Source: Ornatilinea sp. (lineage in GTDB: Bacteria > Chloroflexota > Anaerolineae > Anaerolineales > Anaerolineaceae). From it: a stretch of DNA of 64,000 nucleotides. The position numbers were made by a program, and so were the translations under genes. A model generated the notes under the pieces. The model was not told where the DNA came from, did no database searches, and saw only the letters and a program-made list of their open reading frames with translations. Each line of letters opens with the position of its first letter. Position 1 is the first letter of the stretch. Positions 24,650-32,146 of this stretch are shown piece by piece. The DNA is taken from positions 20,428 to 84,427 of the forward strand of contig JAHDQE010000064.1 of the NCBI GenBank assembly GCA_018433975.1. Direction: 5' to 3'.

Positions 24650-26101
24650 ATGAAGCACCATAGCTTGTTTTCTAAATTGTTTGTATTGTTGGTAATTGTT
24701 GCGCTTCTGGCAGCTTGTGCCCCAGCAGCGACAACTCCTGCGGCTGAAGAACCTGCTGCAGCAGAACCCGCAGCTGAAGAACCTGCGGCTGAAGAGCCTG
24801 CAGCTGCAGAAGAAGCGGCACCTGCTGAAGTGGCCGCAGAACCAGTGGATTTCGTTACCTGGTATCAGTACGACCAGAATAATGATGATCCGGCAGCGGA
24901 CGAACGTGTTGGAAATGAATATCTGCGCAACAAGATTCCAGAATTCAATGAAGCATTCGCAGGTAAATGGAATTGGGTGAACGTGCCAAAGGCTTTTGAC
25001 AAGATGGATGCCGAATTGGCCGCTGCCAGCCAGGCTGGTGGAGACGTTCCGGATGTGTATGAAATCCTCACAGATAATATCAACACTTTCTACCGGAATG
25101 GCGTTCTTCAAGATCTGACCGAATGGGCACAGGCACAGGAATGGTACGGCGATCTTGACAGCAGTGCAATTGAATCCTGCAAAGGCCCCGATGGTAAGCT
25201 CTATTGTATTCCGCTTGCCCAACAGCCTCAGGTTGTCTATGTATGGACCGATCGTTTCCCGAATGGTTACCCCAAAACTCCTGAAGAATTTATGCAACAG
25301 GCTGAAGCTTTGAAAGAACAGGGCTATTACGCGATCACTTTCTTTGGGTCTACCGATAAAGGCGGCGTGGGCATCAAACGGGCCATTTTCACCATTCTCT
25401 CTTCTTTTGGTGGTTACCTGGATGACGGTGAGGGCAATATGCTGCTTAACACCCCAGAAAATATCGCAGCAATTGAATTTATGCGTGAGATTGTCGCAAA
25501 AGGGTATGTACCGGAAATCGCTTTTGCCGGTGGATTCCAGGAAGAGGAAGCTTTCAAAGATTCTTCGGCCGGCTCTTTCCCCACCGGTTTGAACGGTTAT
25601 CGCTACGTCAATCCACTCACGGCTCCCAACGGAACGAAATATGAAAAAGGGAACGAGAATGATTTCCTGGATGCCATTGCGGCCGGCGATATTTACCTTT
25701 CTTCATTCTTATCCGCAGAAGGGTATGCCCCTGGTTGTGACACCAAATCCCGAGGCGTCTCCATTCCTGTTGGCGCAAAGAATATAGACGCTGCTTATGA
25801 TTACATCAACTGGATTATGAGCCCAGAACAGAATGCGGATTATGCGATTGGTGTTGGCGGTGGTTTCCCCACATTGAAGGCGACCCTTTCCAATGAATAT
25901 TTCCAGACACCCTATTACCAACAGGCAGAAGAGGCAGTAAGTGCCAGTGCTTGCCGTCCATGGTATGGCTCTCTGGAACGCCCCGCAGAAGCCCAACCTC
26001 TGGCAATGGCTGTTATTTACAAATTGGTCAAAGAAGATCCCACTGCGGATATTGCTGCTGCGCTGACTCAGGCGCAAGATGAATACAACGCAGGGAATTA
26101 A
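24650..26101 (+). CDS. ABC-type sugar-binding lipoprotein
   Basis: 483 residues. A lipoprotein signal peptide ends at the lipobox LLAAC with Cys23, followed by an Ala/Glu/Pro-rich linker (about 24-65, repeats of AEEPA) that tethers the binding domain outside the membrane. The mature domain is an extracellular solute-binding protein family 1 (MalE/UgpB type). Start ATG 24650 follows AGGAGGAAG. Two MalF/MalG-type permease genes follow, after a hairpin. It delivers a sugar or oligosaccharide; which one is not readable. Four cysteines in the mature part may form disulfides. Confidence 0.92.
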   Translation: MKHHSLFSKLFVLLVIVALLAACAPAATTPAAEEPAAAEPAAEEPAAEEPAAAEEAAPAEVAAEPVDFVTWYQYDQNNDDPAADERVGNEYLRNKIPEFNEAFAGKWNWVNVPKAFDKMDAELAAASQAGGDVPDVYEILTDNINTFYRNGVLQDLTEWAQAQEWYGDLDSSAIESCKGPDGKLYCIPLAQQPQVVYVWTDRFPNGYPKTPEEFMQQAEALKEQGYYAITFFGSTDKGGVGIKRAIFTILSSFGGYLDDGEGNMLLNTPENIAAIEFMREIVAKGYVPEIAFAGGFQEEEAFKDSSAGSFPTGLNGYRYVNPLTAPNGTKYEKGNENDFLDAIAAGDIYLSSFLSAEGYAPGCDTKSRGVSIPVGAKNIDAAYDYINWIMSPEQNADYAIGVGGGFPTLKATLSNEYFQTPYYQQAEEAVSASACRPWYGSLERPAEAQPLAMAVIYKLVKEDPTADIAAALTQAQDEYNAGN

Positions 26102-26118
26102 ACAACTTTACTAGTAAA

Positions 26119-26149
26119 GAGAGACAGGGTGTAACTCACCCTGTCTCTC
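26119..26149 (+). other. Intra-operon hairpin between binding-protein and permease genes
   Basis: A perfect 13-bp stem (GAGAGACAGGGTG, 26119-26131; complement 26137-26149) with a 5-base loop and no T run. At this place in sugar ABC operons such stems protect the binding-protein mRNA and reduce read-through, giving more binding protein than permease. Confidence 0.7.
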
Positions 26150-26209
26150 CAATATGCAATTATTTTTTCTTCAGACAATATCGGGTAATATGAAAGGTTT
26201 ATTTTAACA

Positions 26210-27154
26210 ATGCAACAGACACGAAACCGCTTAAAAAATGGTAAGTGGCTGCGTAATTCCCTTCCATTTTGGTTGATCATGCCTACGATAATTGTTCTGC
26301 TCGTCGTACAGGTTTATCCTGCGCTGTACACGGGATGGTTGAGTCTGCAAGAACGAGAGCCAACCGGGTGGACTTTTGTTGGTTTTAAGAATTTTGAGCG
26401 CCTCTTTGGCACGAGCCAATTTTCTGAAAGTGTTGGTCACACCATTGTTTTCCTGGTGGGATATGTAACCATAACGATGATTGTCGGCTTTTTTACTGCG
26501 TTTTTGTTAAGCCGTAAAATACGCTTTACAGGTTTTTACCTTACCCTGCTTTTTATCCCCTGGGTGATTGCACAGATTATCGCCGGGTTGGTTTTCCGCT
26601 TACTGGTTGTGCCGGATTATGGTTTGCTTTCCGGTATTTTACAAAACCCGGCGTTATTCCCGCCCAATGGTCTCTCCATTCTGACAGCGGTGACTCCAAA
26701 GCCGTGGATAGGGGACTTCCCTTTTCCTCCTTCTCCGGCTATGATTTTGCTCATTCTGGCTTCAACCTGGCGGGCGTTGCCCTTTGTGACTCTGCTGCTG
26801 CTGGCTTCTATTCAGACCGTATCCAAAGAAGTGCTGGAGAGCAGCCGAATTGATGGAGCAAACGGCTGGCAGGTGATTCGATATATCATGCTGCCTTTGA
26901 TGCTGCCCACATTAGTGGTAACGATTTTTAACCTTACCCTGAGCGGCATGAATGGTGTTGGAATGGTTTTCAGTTTGACGAATGGTGGACCGGGAACATC
27001 TACACAGGTGTTAAGCTATATGCTTTATACCATTGGCTGGGGACAGCTCCGGTTTGGCCGGGCAGCGGCTCTGGCGTTGATCATTGCAGTGATCAACTGG
27101 TTTTTGATCGGCAGTACGCTGCGCATTACACGTGTAGAGAAAGCGAGCTACTAA
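26210..27154 (+). CDS. ABC sugar transporter permease (MalF type)
   Basis: 314 residues with six likely membrane segments; the first at about 20-40 (FWLIMPTIIVLLVVQVYP). The cytoplasmic EAA loop, ESSRIDGANGWQVIRYI (about 223-239), contacts the ATPase. It is a carbohydrate CUT1-type inner-membrane subunit and probably forms a heterodimer with the next gene product (one base between stop and start). No ATPase gene is nearby, so a shared MsmK/UgpC-type ATPase encoded elsewhere is likely. Confidence 0.92.
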   Translation: MQQTRNRLKNGKWLRNSLPFWLIMPTIIVLLVVQVYPALYTGWLSLQEREPTGWTFVGFKNFERLFGTSQFSESVGHTIVFLVGYVTITMIVGFFTAFLLSRKIRFTGFYLTLLFIPWVIAQIIAGLVFRLLVVPDYGLLSGILQNPALFPPNGLSILTAVTPKPWIGDFPFPPSPAMILLILASTWRALPFVTLLLLASIQTVSKEVLESSRIDGANGWQVIRYIMLPLMLPTLVVTIFNLTLSGMNGVGMVFSLTNGGPGTSTQVLSYMLYTIGWGQLRFGRAAALALIIAVINWFLIGSTLRITRVEKASY

Positions 27155-27155
27155 A

Positions 27156-28094
27156 ATGCGGAATATACTTCATGAAATTCAACGGAACTGGAAACAGCTG
27201 TTAACTCATTTTCTTTTGATTCTAGCCTGTCTGTTTGCAATGCTGCCCATCGCGACAACATTATTGATCTCTTTTAAACAGCAGCAAGATATTACCCGAA
27301 AGCCCCCTGTTCTTTTCCCCTGTGATACCGAAACAGCCTCTTTTGATCTGTCGGCGTGCCGTTGGGCTGTGGAGGGTTATCAACGCGTTCTGGCTCCCAA
27401 ACCAGCAGAGAATTCCCTTTTGGGTTTTACCCTGACAGGGAACATGATCAAAACTTACCTGCCTAACACGCTCATGTATGCCAGCATTGCATCGCTGGTG
27501 GTGGTTTTTCTGGCCGGAACATCCGGGTATGCTTTCTCGCGGTTTAATTTTCGTGGACATAACGCGTTGCTCACGGGTATCCTTGCAATTACCGGCGTTC
27601 CACTTCTAACGAACTTGCTCGCGCTGTATCAAATGGCGGTAGTTCTTCGAAAATCGGCATTACCTTTTGATGATCGGGTTTTTATTATTATTGTCTACAT
27701 TGGCTTTTTCCTGCCGCTCAGTGTGTGGATTGCAAAAGGGTTCTTTGACGCCATTCCACGTGATTTGGAGGAAGCTGCTTTGATCGATGGCTGCGGCCCG
27801 ATGGGGGTATTGCTGCGAATCACGATGCCGTTGGCGCTGCCGGGTTTATTGGCGGTTTTCCTGCTCACATTTGTCAATGTTTGGAACGAGTTTATCGCGG
27901 GATATTTGCTGGTCTCGAAGAATGAGTATAAACCCGCTATGTTTGGCCTTTATGATTTCCTGGGTCAAAATATTATCAACCTGCAAGTCATTGCAGCGGC
28001 GTGTATTCTAATCGCTTTACCTGTGGTTGTCCTTTTCCTGTTTGCACGGAACAGTTTCTTTAAGGCCCTGGTTGAAGGTGCAGTTAAAGGATAG
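27156..28094 (+). CDS. ABC sugar transporter permease (MalG type)
   Basis: 312 residues, six predicted membrane segments, with an N-terminal cytoplasmic tail. The EAA motif is DLEEAALIDGCGPMGVLLRI (about 206-225). An unusual periplasmic stretch (about 45-105), with two cysteines (CDTETASFDLSACRW), is longer than in MalG and may touch the binding protein. It starts one base after the first permease gene. Confidence 0.92.
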   Translation: MRNILHEIQRNWKQLLTHFLLILACLFAMLPIATTLLISFKQQQDITRKPPVLFPCDTETASFDLSACRWAVEGYQRVLAPKPAENSLLGFTLTGNMIKTYLPNTLMYASIASLVVVFLAGTSGYAFSRFNFRGHNALLTGILAITGVPLLTNLLALYQMAVVLRKSALPFDDRVFIIIVYIGFFLPLSVWIAKGFFDAIPRDLEEAALIDGCGPMGVLLRITMPLALPGLLAVFLLTFVNVWNEFIAGYLLVSKNEYKPAMFGLYDFLGQNIINLQVIAAACILIALPVVVLFLFARNSFFKALVEGAVKG

Positions 28095-28200
28095 ATTTAT
28101 CACGGGTACATCATTATGCGTTTTCGGAATTTGCAGGGTTGTTGATACAAGATTGCTGAAGAAATTATCGATAATGGTGCTGTGAAAGGATATTTCAAAG

Positions 28201-29199
28201 ATGGCAAAGCCAAAAGTTGTAATTGTTATTGGACAAAAATATTATGATCGGATGATTAACCCCAAAGCTATGGAAGCGCTTGCCGGTTTTGCTGAGGTGG
28301 TTCACCATTCCGGAGATGATCCTGCCACCAAAGAGGAGCTGATGCAGCTATTGGCTGATGCAGACGCATGTGTGACAAGCTGGGAAGTAGCTCCCCTGGA
28401 TGCGGATGTGATTGCTTCAGCGCCAAAGCTGAAGGCAATGGTCCACATGGGCGGGAGTGTTAAGAAGATGGTTTCTGATGCGATGTGGGCGAAAGGGATT
28501 AAAGTATTTTCGGCCCGACCTGCGCTGGCGAAAGATGTTGCTGAAACAGCGCTGGGATTAATGATTATTGGGATAAAAAATATCTGGCCGCTTGCACAAC
28601 ACGTCCGGGAGGGAGGCTGGCGGGACAGTCCCTATTGGCCATCTCGTGAACTGCACCGAAATAATGTCGGAATTATTGCGGCGAGTGAAGTTGGCCGGCA
28701 TGTCATCGAACTCCTGAAACCTTTTGAACCGAATATCTTGTTGTTTGATCCCTTTGTTTCAGAAGAAAAGGCCGCAGAATTGGGTGTGAGAAAGGTCTCT
28801 CTGGAAGAACTGGCTCGAGAATCGGATGTAATTTCAATCCATGCACCCTCGCTGCCTTCAACTATCCGGATGGTCAACGCGGAAATTTTGCAAATGATGA
28901 AGGACGATTGTATTCTGGTCAATACGGCCCGAGGAACTTTGGTTGATCAGCCGGCTTTGATTGCTGAACTGGAAAAGGGGCGCTTATTCGCCTTTTTGGA
29001 TGTAACGGATCCGGAACCCCCTGAACCGGACAGCCCATTGAGAAAGCTGCCCAATGTGGTCGTCATGCCTCACCTCGCGGGCTGTATCGAAGATTGCAGC
29101 CATTTGAGCACGCTGGCAGTAGAAGAACTGCGCCGGTTTTTCAATGGAGAGCCACTTATTAACGAAATAACCGTGGATATACTGGATAAAATTGGTTAA
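28201..29199 (+). CDS. D-2-hydroxyacid dehydrogenase family protein with degenerate Gly motif
   Basis: 332 residues. It keeps the catalytic Arg (NTARGTLVD), Glu (PEPPEPD) and His (MPHLAG) of the D-2-hydroxyacid dehydrogenase family, unlike the paralogue at 22394-23407. The dinucleotide motif GxGxxG reads AASEVG (about 160-165), so the first two glycines are Ala and Ser. It probably still binds NAD(P), since GxSxxG variants exist in this family, but affinity may differ. Likely role: reduction of a 2-oxoacid or oxidation of a 2-hydroxyacid arising from sugar breakdown. Its 3' end overlaps the next gene's open frame. Confidence 0.85.
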   Translation: MAKPKVVIVIGQKYYDRMINPKAMEALAGFAEVVHHSGDDPATKEELMQLLADADACVTSWEVAPLDADVIASAPKLKAMVHMGGSVKKMVSDAMWAKGIKVFSARPALAKDVAETALGLMIIGIKNIWPLAQHVREGGWRDSPYWPSRELHRNNVGIIAASEVGRHVIELLKPFEPNILLFDPFVSEEKAAELGVRKVSLEELARESDVISIHAPSLPSTIRMVNAEILQMMKDDCILVNTARGTLVDQPALIAELEKGRLFAFLDVTDPEPPEPDSPLRKLPNVVVMPHLAGCIEDCSHLSTLAVEELRRFFNGEPLINEITVDILDKIG

Positions 29200-29200
29200 T

Positions 29201-30985
29201 ATGGGAGAGTTGTCCGTATCAATGAAGACCCTTCGCGTAAAACGAGGAATACCGAATCCGAACGGGGCACAACGGACACATCTTTTTCTGTTGGAAGGCG
29301 ATGCTACTGAAGATCAGGTGAGTATTGATGTCTCTCCGGATTTAGAACTGCTGTCACCTGCCTGGCATTATGAAAACCGCCCCTTCCGGTTGAAGATCCT
29401 TCATTTTAATGACTTGCATGGTCATGTCTCCAGAATCCGGCGTACATCCGGCAACGTACCTATTTTCTCCAAAATTGTTTCTCATATCAAGGAGACCAGA
29501 GCTAAATGTGAATCCAACGATTATTCTGCCGTACTGGTTCTGTCAGGCGGCGATGACATTATTGGTTCTTCTTTTGATACGTTGGTAGGAGATTGTCCGG
29601 CGAGTTATGATATCCACGTCGGGTATCATCTGTACTCCAAAGCAGGAATTGATGCAGGGGTGTTTGGTAATCATGAATTTGACCTTGGGGCTAATTTACT
29701 TGCCCATGCAATTCGGACGGATGCCAGATTTCCTCTTCTTTCGGCGAATCTAAAACCCACTGAAGCCTTACAGGGCTGTTATTATCCGGCTGCAATTTTC
29801 CTGATCAAAGGGATTCGTGTTGGAGTGATTGGTCTGACCACACCATCAGGAATTCGACGCCGCAAAAATTCGGATGTGGAGGTTGTTGATCCCGTCAGCG
29901 TGGTCAAAGGTTTACTTCCGGGTGTGCGTTCAATGAGTGATATTGTGATTATTTTAAGCCACCTGGGGAGAAACCTGGGCTCTTCAACTGCACCGGTTCG
30001 TCTGGCCGGGGATGTCGAGCTGGCTGAAAGCCTTCCCTATGGAGCAGTCGATTTAATTATTGGCGCGCATACACATGACGCACTCAACGAGGATAAATTA
30101 GAGCTTAATAATGTTGTAAATGGAATTCCCATCGTTCAGGCCGGTTATGGCGGAAGATATGTGGGGGAAGTGGATATTGTACTGCGAGACGAGCCTACTG
30201 TGGCAGATGTCCATTTGAATTTCACCGCTGAAATGCCTGTAGATGAAGAATTTGAACGTGAATATGTCGCGCCATTATTCGAAAAAGTACGTCCCATGTT
30301 TGAGCAAAAGCTTGGACGTGTTGTGGACAGCTGGGAAGTTACAAAAGATGCCTGTTGTGATGATTGTGCTTTTAATGAGTCGGCTTTACATAATTTCATC
30401 ACCGATACCATGGTATCTCGATCTAAAGCGGCCGGATTTGATGTGGATTTTGCGGCACTGGACTCTTCTGCGCTTCGAGCGGGGCTAACGCCAGGTAGTG
30501 AGTTGAGGTATATAGATTGGTTAAGGGTTATGCCCTATGCCGATACGCTGGTCATTTGCAGCTTGACCGGAGAACAACTGCGGGATTTTATTGAGGACAA
30601 TGCTCGCCGGGTTGATATTTCCGGTGAACCGCATAAGGAACGCGGATTCTTGCAATTCAGTCAGGAGATTCGTTATCGAATTGAAATTAATGCAAACCGG
30701 TCAAAGATCAGAGCATTAGATATCACAGTTGCTGGAATTCCTATTGAAAAACAGTTGGATAAAACTTTCCATTTTGTCGGCACAAGTTTTTTCCGAGGAT
30801 TTGCCTATACCTGGGAAAAGCAAACATCAATTTCAATGGATTTATTTTTGTTTCATCCAAAAACTGAAGCGTGCCATGATACCGGACTTTTTGTGCGGGA
30901 TTTAATGCTGGCACAAATTGAACAATTTGGCGGAGTTACAAGAGAGGGCGGAGCAAAGAAAGATGGCAGATTAATTGTATTTTAA
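29201..30985 (+). CDS. 5'-nucleotidase/2',3'-cyclic phosphodiesterase-like metallophosphatase, cytoplasmic
   Basis: 594 residues from ATG 29201; ATG 29222 (587 residues) is equally possible because GGGAGAG lies 12 bases before it. Calcineurin-like metallophosphatase motifs: HFNDLHGH, GGDDIIG, GNHEFDLG and GAHTHD supply the two-metal ligands. A 5'-nucleotidase C-terminal domain starts near residue 390. The family (UshA, CD73) is normally exported, but no signal peptide or anchor is visible, so this member seems cytoplasmic. It is squeezed between a hydroxyacid dehydrogenase and an aldolase gene, suggesting it dephosphorylates a sugar-phosphate or nucleotide by-product of this pathway. Substrate unknown. 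Confidence 0.82.
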   Translation: MGELSVSMKTLRVKRGIPNPNGAQRTHLFLLEGDATEDQVSIDVSPDLELLSPAWHYENRPFRLKILHFNDLHGHVSRIRRTSGNVPIFSKIVSHIKETRAKCESNDYSAVLVLSGGDDIIGSSFDTLVGDCPASYDIHVGYHLYSKAGIDAGVFGNHEFDLGANLLAHAIRTDARFPLLSANLKPTEALQGCYYPAAIFLIKGIRVGVIGLTTPSGIRRRKNSDVEVVDPVSVVKGLLPGVRSMSDIVIILSHLGRNLGSSTAPVRLAGDVELAESLPYGAVDLIIGAHTHDALNEDKLELNNVVNGIPIVQAGYGGRYVGEVDIVLRDEPTVADVHLNFTAEMPVDEEFEREYVAPLFEKVRPMFEQKLGRVVDSWEVTKDACCDDCAFNESALHNFITDTMVSRSKAAGFDVDFAALDSSALRAGLTPGSELRYIDWLRVMPYADTLVICSLTGEQLRDFIEDNARRVDISGEPHKERGFLQFSQEIRYRIEINANRSKIRALDITVAGIPIEKQLDKTFHFVGTSFFRGFAYTWEKQTSISMDLFLFHPKTEACHDTGLFVRDLMLAQIEQFGGVTREGGAKKDGRLIVF

Positions 30986-31015
30986 ATCATCGGATAGGTT
31001 CTAAGGAGATAACAC

Positions 31016-31795
31016 ATGACCACAAGAAGAATGAATCGAATTTTTCAATCAGACGGGCGAGCTTTAATCGTCGCACTGGATCATGGGCTATTGGATGGCC
31101 CCACACCTGGACTGGAAAAGCCCGGTGAAACCATTTCAAAGATTGTGGAAGGTGGAGCGGATGCCGTATTAACCTCTTATGGTATTTCAATCCGGTTCGC
31201 AAAGGAGCTCGCACGGGTGGGCTTGATCATGCGTGCTGACGGCTCCGGGACGAGAATGAGCGGTTATAAATCCGCCAACAGTATTTTCTTCAATGTTGAG
31301 CAGGCCCTGGATACGGGCGCGGACGCGCTGGCCATATCTGCTTTTCCGGGCGGCGCGAATGAAGTTGAGAGCCTGGAAATCCTTTCCCAAACAGTGGGGC
31401 GGGCACATGCTCATGGTCTTCCCGTGCTGGCAGAGATGGTCCCGGGTGGATTTGACAGCCCTCCTGAAAAACGGACAACAGAAGCCATTGCGCTGGCATC
31501 CCGTGTCGGGGCAGAATTAGGCGCTGATTTTATTAAGACCCCTTATGCTCCCAATTTTGAGCAGGTTTCTAAAAGTACTTATATCCCGGTTGTGATTCTG
31601 GGCGGTGCCAAACGCGGAAAAGAAGCGGATATGTTGAAAGATATTAAAGCCGCGCTGGACGCCGGTGCAAATGGAGTGGCTATTGGCCGGAATATTTTCC
31701 AGGCGGAAGATCCGGCAGCTATGACACGCGCAATCTCTGCTATTCTCCACAATGGTGCATCTGTAGAAGAGGCTCTGGCAATCCTTGCTAAGTAA
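31016..31795 (+). CDS. Class I aldolase, DhnA/FbaB/LsrF family (second copy)
   Basis: 259 residues, clearly paralogous to the aldolase at 8156-8938. It starts with [15 protein letters not shown]; the Schiff-base lysine candidate is in GADFIKTPY (about 174-182), followed by VILGGAKR and VAIGRNIF. It starts after TTCTAAGGAG. Where the first copy has GGTIGRN, this one has GVAIGRN at the phosphate site. The same strand carries the importer and a hydroxyacid dehydrogenase upstream, and a terminator follows. It probably cleaves a phosphorylated C5-C7 sugar intermediate; the twin aldolases may act on different stereoisomers. Confidence 0.88.
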   Translation: MTTRRMNRIFQSDGRALIVALDHGLLDGPTPGLEKPGETISKIVEGGADAVLTSYGISIRFAKELARVGLIMRADGSGTRMSGYKSANSIFFNVEQALDTGADALAISAFPGGANEVESLEILSQTVGRAHAHGLPVLAEMVPGGFDSPPEKRTTEAIALASRVGAELGADFIKTPYAPNFEQVSKSTYIPVVILGGAKRGKEADMLKDIKAALDAGANGVAIGRNIFQAEDPAAMTRAISAILHNGASVEEALAILAK

Positions 31796-31809
31796 AGCTT
31801 CCCAATGAT

Positions 31810-31848
31810 AAAATTCCATTCCGGGGCTCTCTACCGGAATGGAGTTTT
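31810..31848 (+). terminator. Rho-independent terminator after the second aldolase
   Basis: A 15-bp stem (AAAATTCCATTCCGG, 31810-31824; CCGGAATGGAGTTTT, 31834-31848) with one G-U pair and a 9-base loop. It rules out a start at 31805 for the next gene and separates the MoaD-like/AOR pair into its own unit. Confidence 0.85.
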
Positions 31849-31853
31849 GTCCT

Positions 31854-31882
31854 TTTCCAGGGATCTTTATCCGGACTATACT
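31854..31882 (+). promoter_or_regulatory. Possible promoter for the MoaD-like/AOR pair
   Basis: -10 TATACT (31877-31882) with a weak -35 TTTCCA (31854-31859) at 17 bases, just after the terminator. Transcription would begin only about 10-20 bases before the ATG at 31901. Confidence 0.4.
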
Positions 31883-31900
31883 TTTTTCAGTACAAGCTCA

Positions 31901-32146
31901 ATGGAGAAATTTCCGGAATTAAAAGTGATGGTATATGCCGAAGGACGGCTGAGTGTGTTTTTGCCACAGCAGCCGTTTGAAGTGCAGGCGGGAATAACCG
32001 TTCTGGAAGTGGCCTCTCTAATTGGGATGCCGGATAACATCCCATTTGCTGCGACTGTAAACCAACGTGTAGTGGATTTGAATGATTGTTTGAACCCGGG
32101 TGATGAGGTTCACCTGTTTCCCCAGATTTCCGGAGGAAAAGAATGA
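31901..32146 (+). CDS. MoaD/ThiS-like ubiquitin-fold sulfur carrier
   Basis: 81 residues from ATG 31901 (72 if ATG 31928 is used). The beta-grasp signature is visible: FEVQAGITVLEVASLIGMP, VAAT-like VNQRVVDLNDCLNPGDEVHLFPQISGG. The carrier's C-terminal Gly-Gly is present but followed by two extra residues, Lys-Glu, before the stop; the canonical carrier ends in GG. It overlaps the AOR gene by four bases (ATGA), so production is coupled. It may act in tungstopterin assembly for that AOR, perhaps after trimming, or as a non-transfer homologue. Confidence 0.75.
   Translation: MEKFPELKVMVYAEGRLSVFLPQQPFEVQAGITVLEVASLIGMPDNIPFAATVNQRVVDLNDCLNPGDEVHLFPQISGGKE

Noticed and set aside
31805..31900. 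N-terminal extension of the MoaD-like protein starting at 31805
   Set aside because: It lies inside a strong terminator stem; beta-grasp proteins of this family start near residue 1 of the chosen frame.
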